In this document: positions 58,723 to 64,000 of the stretch, piece after piece | How the letters are laid out: every line of letters starts with the position of its first letter | Numbering within the stretch: position 1 is the first letter of the stretch | Source: Acidobacteriota bacterium | Lineage (GTDB): Bacteria; Acidobacteriota; UBA4820; DSQY01 | Assembly: GCA_021787565.1 (NCBI GenBank) | Contig: JAJYLT010000013.1 | Span: 1 to 64,000 of the forward strand | Reading direction: 5' to 3' | Length of the DNA stretch: 64,000 nt | Position numbers and translations under genes: made by a program | Notes under the pieces: model-generated | What the model saw: only the letters and a program-made list of their open reading frames with translations | What the model was told of the DNA's origin: nothing | Databases searched by the model: none

Positions 58723-59396
58723 GCCCCCTCCTCCATCCCTTCCTCCCGATCCGCCGCCTCCTTGAGCGCCGTGAGGGCCCTCACGTCGATGTGATCGAAG
58801 GTCCTATGAATGTTGTAGACGACGATCCCCATGACGAAGGTGCCCGCGAAGACGTCCAGGAGGATGCCCATCTCCACCAACAGCGGCATGTGCCTCAGGA
58901 GGCTCAGGCCGAAGAGGAAGATGCCGTTTTCCAGAACCAGGTAGCCCGCCACCTGGGCCAGCGCCGTGCCCCTGGAGACCAGGATCAGGAGGCCCGTGAA
59001 CATGGTGGCGAAGGCCGCCGCGCCGAGCAGGATCCCGGACCGCTGCGTGGCTTCGGGAAGTCGCGAGGCCAGAGCAAAAGAGAGGGCCACCCCCGCGGCG
59101 GCGAGGAGGAGGCTGACTCCGTAGGGAACCAGCGGTTCCTGCTCCTTCACCGCGTGGGTCCGCTCCGAGGCGCGCCCGAGGAAGTAGGGGATGAGGAGCC
59201 CCTTGAGCAGGAGCGTGCCCGAGGCCACGGCCCACGCGTGAGGGTTGCCGGGGCCGTCCAGGACCAGGGCGAGGGCCGCGACGGCCGCCGCCTGGAGCGC
59301 GAAGGCGCGGATCAGGACGGCCAGGCGGCTCGATGCCGCGAGGCTCACGTCCAGCAGGAGCACGGTCACGAGGAGGAGTTGGGCGAATCCGCTCAC
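58719..59396 (-). CDS. hyfE: HyfE-type membrane subunit
   Basis: A 225-residue protein with about six to seven helices and HyfE features (LVLENGIFLFGLSLLRHMPL; FVMGIVVYNIHRTFDHIDV), related to NuoK. GTG 59396 overlaps the hyfC stop (GTGA). It is part of the ion-translocating arm. Confidence 0.9.
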   Translation of the reverse strand: MSGFAQLLLVTVLLLDVSLAASSRLAVLIRAFALQAAAVAALALVLDGPGNPHAWAVASGTLLLKGLLIPYFLGRASERTHAVKEQEPLVPYGVSLLLAAAGVALSFALASRLPEATQRSGILLGAAAFATMFTGLLILVSRGTALAQVAGYLVLENGIFLFGLSLLRHMPLLVEMGILLDVFAGTFVMGIVVYNIHRTFDHIDVRALTALKEAADREEGMEEGA

Positions 59397-60319
59397 GGGC
59401 GCCCTCCCGCGAAGAGGACCAGGCAGCCGAGGCCGGCCAGAACACCAGCGAGGGCCAGGAAGCGGGGCACCTTGGCCAGCTTGAGGCGCGCCGTCAGGCT
59501 CTCGACGAGACCCACGCTCACCGCCACGAGGGCCATGCCGGCGGCGTACAGACCCGCGGAGGCCCACGCGGGAAGGCCCGCGGGGATCCAGACCGACACC
59601 AGAAGGGAGGCAAAGATCCAGAGCTTGAGGGAGGCGCCGTACAGGATGGCCGCGAAGGTGGGACCCGAATGGTCCAGCACCATCACCTCGTGGATCATGG
59701 TGAGTTCCAGGTGGGTGGCCGGATCGTCCACGGGAATGCGGCTGTTCTCCGCGAGCAGGAGGAGGAAGAGGGCGGCCGTGAAGAGGCCGAGCGCCGGCGC
59801 CTGCCGCGCCAGGCCGGCCGTGCTCCCGCCGCCCAGGAGCCCCCCCAGGGAAAGGTCGTGCCGCGCCCACGCCAGGCCGCCCAGGGCCAGGAAGAGGGCG
59901 GGTTCCGAGAGAGCGGAGAAGGCCGCCTCGCGGCTGGCGCCCATCCCTTCGAAGGCCGACCCCGTGTCCATGGCCGCGGCCAGGGTTCCGAAGCGCCCCA
60001 GCGCCAGGAGGTAGGCGAGGAGCAGGAGGTCCCCGGGGAAGGAGAGCACGGGCGGAAGAGGGCCCGCCGGCAGGAGGAAGAGCGCGGCGGCCGTGGAGGC
60101 CAGCACCGCCACGGGCGCCAGGCGGAAGAGGAGCGTCGCGGTGGTGCTGAGGACCTCCCCTTTACCCAAGAGGCGCGCCAGGTCGCGGTAGGGCTGGAGC
60201 AGCGGCGCGCCGCGGCGCGCCCCCATCATGGCCTTGACCCTTCCGATGAGCCCGAGCAAGAGGGGGGCCAGCACGAGAGCCGAAATGGGCGCCAGCAACC
60301 GCGGGACGACCGGGTTCAT
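59393..60319 (-). CDS. hyfC: HyfC/HycD-type (NuoH-like) membrane subunit
   Basis: A 308-residue, ~8-helix subunit. RVKAMMGARRGAPLLQPYRD and LLLAENSRIPVDDPATHLEL (the conserved acidic loop of NuoH/HycD) are clear. It links the soluble module to the antiporter arm. The ATG overlaps the hyfB stop by four bases. Confidence 0.93.
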   Translation of the reverse strand: MNPVVPRLLAPISALVLAPLLLGLIGRVKAMMGARRGAPLLQPYRDLARLLGKGEVLSTTATLLFRLAPVAVLASTAAALFLLPAGPLPPVLSFPGDLLLLAYLLALGRFGTLAAAMDTGSAFEGMGASREAAFSALSEPALFLALGGLAWARHDLSLGGLLGGGSTAGLARQAPALGLFTAALFLLLLAENSRIPVDDPATHLELTMIHEVMVLDHSGPTFAAILYGASLKLWIFASLLVSVWIPAGLPAWASAGLYAAGMALVAVSVGLVESLTARLKLAKVPRFLALAGVLAGLGCLVLFAGGRP

Positions 60320-62295
60320 GCCAGCACCTGCCAGAGGAGCAGCGCGATCAAGGCCAGGAGCGTGTAGAGGAGGTAGAGCTGCAGGCGCCCCTGCTGGAGG
60401 GGGCGAACCCGGCCGGCTAGGTTCGCCGCGCCTCCGAACAGCGGCTCGTAGAGGATCTTGTCCGCCCAGTCATCCAGGTGGCTCGAAAAGGAGCCACTTT
60501 CCGGGAAGAGTCCCCTCGGCTCGATGAGATGGACGCGCGGGCGAAGCACTCCCCGCAGGGGCCCCAGCAGGGGCTCGGCGAATGAGGAGGCGGTGTACTG
60601 CATCCGCGCCGTGGGAGCCGAGAAGCCGCAGCCCCACGTGGGCGCCTTGGAGACCGTCCGCCCTCTCAGGAGGAGCCACCGCAGCGCCAACAGAATCGCG
60701 GCGAGCAGGAGCAGGGCCCAGCCCACCAGGGCCACCTTGGCCAGGACCGCGGCGGCACCCTCCCCGCCGGCCGCGGCCGTGCCGCCGGCCAGGGCCGAGG
60801 CGGGCGCCCGGAGCAGCGGAACCATGAGCGGCGCCATCAGCCCGATGGCGAGGCACGCCGAGGCGAGAGCCAACATGGGGGCGGTCATCCAGCGACTCGC
60901 CTCCTTCGCCTCCCGGGCCGGCGCGCTGCGGGGTTCGCCCAGAAAGACCACCCCGAAGGCCTTGGCGAAACAGGCCAGGGCGAGCCCTCCCGCGAGGGCG
61001 AGAACGGGCACCGAGAAGAAGAGGACCAGCGACGGCGCCGCGCGGCCGGAGAGGGCTCCCGAGAGCAACCCGCTGTAGATCAGGAATTCGCTCGCGAAGC
61101 CGTTGAGCGGAGGAAGGGCGCAGATGGCCATGGATCCGACCAGGAAGCTGGTCCCGGTCCAGGGCATGCGCTTCAGTAGCCCCCCCAGCGCGTCCATCTC
61201 CCGCGTCCCCGAGGCCTGGGCCGCGGCACCGCCCCCGCAGAAGAGCAGGCCCTTGAAGAGCCCATGGTTCAGGACGTGCAGCAGGGCGCCCATGAAGGCG
61301 AGGAGGGAGGCGATGCCCATCCCGGCGGTCCGGGCCAGCACCCCCGCTCCGATCCCGATGGTGATGATGCCCACGTTCTCCACGCTGTGGTAAGCGAGGA
61401 GGCGCTTGAGGTCGTGCTGACCCAGCGCGTAGAGGACGCCCAGCAGGGCCGAGGAGCCGCCCATGGCGAGCAGGAGGTACCCCCACCCCGGCTGCCAGCC
61501 CCCGAGCAGGAGCAGGATCCGCAGGATGCCGTAGATCCCCATCTTGATCATGACGCCGGACATGAGGGCCGAGACGTGGCTGGGCGCCGCCGGGTGTGCC
61601 TTCGGGAGCCAGACGTGAAAGGGCACCAGGCCGGCCTTGCTGCCGAAGCCGGCCACGGCGAGCAGGAAGAGGGTCCAGGACGCTCCCCGGCTCAGGGGAA
61701 CCGCGGACAGGTCCGCGAACCTCAGAGAACCGGCCCAGCCCCCCCAGAGCGCGAAGAGGCCCAGGAGGGCCGCCACGCCGAGGTGGGCCGCTACGGCGTA
61801 GACGAGGCCGTCCTTGAGAACCCCCTCCTCCTCGTGGTCGTGGATGACCAGAAAGAGCGAGGCCACCGACATGGCCTCCCAGGCCATGAGCAGCAGCAGG
61901 CCGTCCGCCGCCGAGACCACCAGGACCATGCTGGCTACGAGAATCTGATACAGCGACCAGGACAGGCTCTGCCAGGAAGAGCCTCGGTGGCGGGCCAGAT
62001 AGCCCCGGCCGTAGAAGGCGAACGGCACGGCCAGCATCAGGATGAAGGCGATGAAAAAGGCCGAGAGGGGGTCCAGGGCCAGGCTCAGCGAACCCCAGGG
62101 CAGAGACCATGGGGCCCGCCAGCTCACGGCCCGTCCCGTGACGAGGACCCTCAGGGCCGTCGGCATGCCGGCGGCGGCCGCCAAGCTCACCGAGACGAGC
62201 GCCACCCCGGCGGCCGCGAGCGAGCGCCGCCCGCAGAGGGCCGACAGGATGGCCCCCAACACGAGGATGCCCAATGAGATCAGCGGCCCGCTCAT
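60316..62295 (-). CDS. hyfB: HyfB/HycC-type antiporter-like membrane subunit
   Basis: A 659-residue subunit with an antiporter-like core (FGSKAGLVPFHVWLPKAHPA; LGQHDLKRLLAYHSVENVGI; LHVLNHGLFKGLLFCGGG) and a C-terminal extension (TWGCGFSAPTARMQYTASSF) typical of HycC/HyfB. It is the first structural gene of the Ehr-like operon, 23 bases after the regulator stop. Confidence 0.93.
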   Translation of the reverse strand: MSGPLISLGILVLGAILSALCGRRSLAAAGVALVSVSLAAAAGMPTALRVLVTGRAVSWRAPWSLPWGSLSLALDPLSAFFIAFILMLAVPFAFYGRGYLARHRGSSWQSLSWSLYQILVASMVLVVSAADGLLLLMAWEAMSVASLFLVIHDHEEEGVLKDGLVYAVAAHLGVAALLGLFALWGGWAGSLRFADLSAVPLSRGASWTLFLLAVAGFGSKAGLVPFHVWLPKAHPAAPSHVSALMSGVMIKMGIYGILRILLLLGGWQPGWGYLLLAMGGSSALLGVLYALGQHDLKRLLAYHSVENVGIITIGIGAGVLARTAGMGIASLLAFMGALLHVLNHGLFKGLLFCGGGAAAQASGTREMDALGGLLKRMPWTGTSFLVGSMAICALPPLNGFASEFLIYSGLLSGALSGRAAPSLVLFFSVPVLALAGGLALACFAKAFGVVFLGEPRSAPAREAKEASRWMTAPMLALASACLAIGLMAPLMVPLLRAPASALAGGTAAAGGEGAAAVLAKVALVGWALLLLAAILLALRWLLLRGRTVSKAPTWGCGFSAPTARMQYTASSFAEPLLGPLRGVLRPRVHLIEPRGLFPESGSFSSHLDDWADKILYEPLFGGAANLAGRVRPLQQGRLQLYLLYTLLALIALLLWQVLA

Positions 62296-62318
62296 GGTCC
62301 CTCCTCCGCCCCGAACCG

Positions 62319-62993
62319 CTACGCGGCCCGCGCATCCACGGCCGCGAAAGCCGCGAAGAGGGCCTCCCGGTCCGCCTGCGCGGCGAGGAGCCCTTTCAGG
62401 GACTCATCCTGGAGGGCGAAGGCGAGGCGCGAGAGGAGCCTGAGGTGGCCCCTGACGGTGGAGCTGATGAGGACGAAGAGGGTGCGGACCGCCCGGCCGT
62501 CCAGGGCGCCGAAGTCCACGGCCTGGTCGAGGAAGCAGAGCGAGAGGGTATCCGGCGAGGGAGGCAGGATCACAGGGAAGCGCGGGTGGGGGATGGCGAC
62601 TCCCTGGCCCACCGCCGTGGAACCCAGATTCTCCCGGGCCAGGAGCATTTCCGCCACGAGGGCCCGGTCCGTCCCCTCCGGCAGCGGGAGAAGATCCACC
62701 ACCGCCCGCAGCAGGGCAGCCTTCTCGGCGCCGCGCAGACGGTAGTGGATGCCGCCCGACTTCAGGGCTTCGGCCAGTCCGGCCCAGGTCCCGCCTTCCG
62801 ACTCCGGCTCGTCGAAGATCCTCGGGGAAAGGGCCAACCGCCGCGCCGTGGCCCACTCCAGGATCTCGGCCCGATTGAAGCGGTACTGGTCCTGGATTCG
62901 GTAGGCGGGGATCGCCCCCTGCTTGATCCAGCGGTAGACGGTCTTTTCCGAAATGCCCAAGAGCTTGCCGACGTCTTTGACACTAAGGTTCAT
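62319..62993 (-). CDS. HTH-EIIA regulator of the Ehr-like operon
   Basis: A 224-residue protein. Residues 1-~50 are an excisionase/MerR-like helix-turn-helix (LSVKDVGKLLGISEKTVYRW). Residues ~70-220 are a PTS EIIA domain of the nitrogen/fructose class with the phosphorylatable His in GVAIPHPR (His136). It is the first gene of the Ehr-like operon and probably controls it in response to PTS(Ntr) phosphorylation. This regulatory role is inferred from the fusion and its position. Confidence 0.85.
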   Translation of the reverse strand: MNLSVKDVGKLLGISEKTVYRWIKQGAIPAYRIQDQYRFNRAEILEWATARRLALSPRIFDEPESEGGTWAGLAEALKSGGIHYRLRGAEKAALLRAVVDLLPLPEGTDRALVAEMLLARENLGSTAVGQGVAIPHPRFPVILPPSPDTLSLCFLDQAVDFGALDGRAVRTLFVLISSTVRGHLRLLSRLAFALQDESLKGLLAAQADREALFAAFAAVDARAA

Positions 62994-63002
62994 AGAATCT
63001 CA

Positions 63003-63060
63003 TTGATGCGCATCAAGTCGCATCTATGGACATCCTATACCCATTTCGGGCGAAGGGCAA
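63003..63060 (-). promoter_or_regulatory. Promoter and palindromic operator of the Ehr-like operon
   Basis: On the minus strand, TTGCCC (63060-63055), a 17-base spacer and TAGGAT (63037-63032) form a promoter. The perfect 14-base palindrome TTGATGCGCATCAA (63003-63016) lies downstream, just after the expected start site and ten bases before the ATG. It is a good candidate for the operator bound by the HTH-EIIA protein. Confidence 0.6.
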
Positions 63061-63265
63061 GGATCCACACGACGCCCCATCCATCCCTGACGCACGTGGA
63101 CAGCGGAGGACGGCGCAACCGGGACCTCGCCCGACAAGAACACCGCTCCCTTCGACGAGGCGCGGGGTGCCCCATGCCGCACCGCCCGCCCTCTCCCTTC
63201 TCGAGAGGCGCGAAGCCATGGCCGCACCGGCCCGGGCGTGCTACCTTCTCCCTCCGGGAGGCTCC

Positions 63266-63874
63266 ATGGACGCACAAGACCGAAAGGCCCTCGCGCACCT
63301 GAGACGGGACCGGAGGCTAAGGACCCTCATCGCGCGGATCGGCCCGCCCCGCTTCCACGAGTACTCCTGCGAGGACCTTCTCCACAACCTGCTGGAGGCC
63401 GTCATCGCCCAGCAGCTCTCCGGGCGCGTGGCCCGGGTCATCTTCGAGCGCTTCAGGGGCCTGGCCCCCCGGCGGTTTCCCGATCCCGCCCGCCTCCTGA
63501 AGCTCTCCGACGCCGCCCTCTCGGGCGCGGGCCTTTCGAGGGCCAAGATCGCCTGCGTGCGCGACCTGTGCGGCCGCCTGACGGACGGGAGGCTGAGGCT
63601 CGAGGCCCTCGACGGGATGGAGGACGAGGAGGTCGTCGAGACCCTGTCGGAGGTCCGGGGCATCGGCCCCTGGACCGCCCACATGGTCCTCATCTTCGCC
63701 ATGGGGCGCCCGGACGTCTGGCCGGTGGGGGACCTGGCCCTGAGGAAATCCCTGCGCACCTTGTTGCGGTTGGACCAGCCTCCCAGCCCCGGGCAGGCGC
63801 AGATCCTGGGCGAGCCCTGGAGGCCCTGGCGGAGCTACGCCTGCTGGTACCTCTGGCAGATGAACGACGGCTAG
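63266..63874 (+). CDS. DNA-3-methyladenine glycosylase, AlkA-like HhH-GPD
   Basis: A 202-residue base-excision glycosylase. The helix-hairpin-helix (LSEVRGIGPWTAHMVLIF) and catalytic Asp (PVGDLALRKS) are present. It lacks the N-terminal TBP-like domain of E. coli AlkA, like the short bacterial homologues. ATG 63266 has GGGAGG upstream; the open frame before it is not conserved-looking. It is transcribed divergently from the Ehr-like operon. Confidence 0.92.
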   Translation: MDAQDRKALAHLRRDRRLRTLIARIGPPRFHEYSCEDLLHNLLEAVIAQQLSGRVARVIFERFRGLAPRRFPDPARLLKLSDAALSGAGLSRAKIACVRDLCGRLTDGRLRLEALDGMEDEEVVETLSEVRGIGPWTAHMVLIFAMGRPDVWPVGDLALRKSLRTLLRLDQPPSPGQAQILGEPWRPWRSYACWYLWQMNDG

Positions 63875-63926
63875 TGTGCTGTCTCAGTGACAGGTTCACC
63901 ATGGAAGCAGGCGACAGACAGCACAC
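63874..63926. repeat. Inverted repeat after the glycosylase gene
   Basis: GTGTGCTGTCT (63874-63884) and AGACAGCACAC (63916-63926) are a perfect 11-bp inverted pair separated by 31 bases that include GTGACAGGTTCACC. It could be the end of an insertion sequence that lies beyond the window or a small palindromic element. Confidence 0.45.
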
Positions 63927-63934
63927 GGAGGGGT

Positions 63935-63958
63935 GCGGGGAGGAAGCCTCCCCGCTCT
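63935..63958 (+). terminator. Terminator-like hairpin
   Basis: GCGGGGAGG (63935-63943) and CCTCCCCGC (63947-63955) form a 9-bp stem with a three-base loop and are followed by TCTTT. A second hairpin, GCCCGCC-GAA-GGCGGGC, lies at 63971-63987. Together they probably end the glycosylase transcript. Confidence 0.55.
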
Positions 63959-64000
63959 TTCGGGGTAACAGCCCGCCGAAGGCGGGCGCCCTAGGGGCGG

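Noticed and set aside
55035-62295. A group 4 NiFe hydrogenase (formate hydrogenlyase) operon
   Set aside because: The large subunit lacks the nickel-binding cysteine pairs at both ends, and no hyp maturation or formate dehydrogenase genes are present.
1-64000. tRNA, rRNA and known riboswitches
   Set aside because: I looked for conserved T-loop, rRNA and cobalamin/TPP-type core sequences by eye and saw none; a covariance-model scan would be needed to exclude them.

Overview
The window is a high-GC bacterial chromosome segment with GC-ending codons throughout. The mix of genes (plasma-membrane-type H+-ATPase, long-form isocitrate lyase, citrate lyase, a hydrogenase-4-like membrane complex without nickel ligands, secreted proteins with putative-Ig repeats) fits a soil or sediment Acidobacteriota-like lineage or a deltaproteobacterial relative. 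This is an inference from gene content only; no rRNA or tRNA was seen. Less GC-rich patches sit at about 28.4-30.2, 31.4-31.9, 43.4-43.9 and 48.1-49.8 kb and coincide with accessory genes.

Layout. 1-13.3 kb: a secreted protein gene broken by a TAG; a gene remnant with its terminator; a GntR(YtrA)-hydrolase-DUF1648 operon with a readable promoter and operator; a GAF-PAS-HD-GYP protein; an MFS transporter; a membrane-bound MutS-like ATPase; a cold-shock gene; a B12-binding radical SAM protein. 13.4-17.6 kb: glyoxylate-shunt operon (malate synthase, then long isocitrate lyase). 18-24 kb: small enzymes and regulators, then a PilZ/H+-ATPase pair downstream of citF. 24-47 kb: a citrate-lyase/aconitase-family locus (fused aconitase, leuC-like, leuD-like, a CitD-CitE fusion and CitF, all on the minus strand), split between citDE and citF by a 15.4-kb defence island. 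47.3-54.4 kb: mixed accessory genes, including a poly-G tract, a papain-family exported peptidase and a decayed nucleotidyltransferase pair. 54.5-63 kb: a cyclophilin, then a seven-gene operon for an energy-converting-hydrogenase-related complex led by an HTH-EIIA regulator. 63.3-64 kb: a DNA glycosylase.

The main discovery candidate is the island at about 25.76-41.17 kb. It is bounded on both sides by copies of the citE-end/citF-start junction, so it looks like an insertion associated with duplication of its target. Its core reads as one minus-strand polycistron: SNF2 helicase, SWIM zinc-finger protein, type III Mod, AAA ATPase, TOPRIM-like DUF4276 protein and type III Res. The genes from SWIM to Res are joined by ATGA or TGATG stop/start overlaps. 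A second system (Res2, RhuM, truncated methyltransferase) is nested in the middle of this operon between 259-bp direct repeats made from the SWIM 3' end plus the mod 5' end. The nested system appears dead: Res2 has lost its Walker A segment and the methyltransferase has lost its catalytic domain.

A second theme is a family of intergenic stem-loop repeats. All have arms starting TTCAC-like and built of short GAGA-type direct repeats, in three sequence classes, and they occupy many spacers of the citrate locus. One of them encloses a GxxExxY gene whose ribosome-binding site lies inside a repeat arm, and another is itself interrupted by a REP/BIME-like element. A third theme is clean internal loss of catalytic cores in otherwise well-preserved genes (metallophosphoesterase, Res2, nucleotidyltransferase), which could be real deletions or assembly faults.
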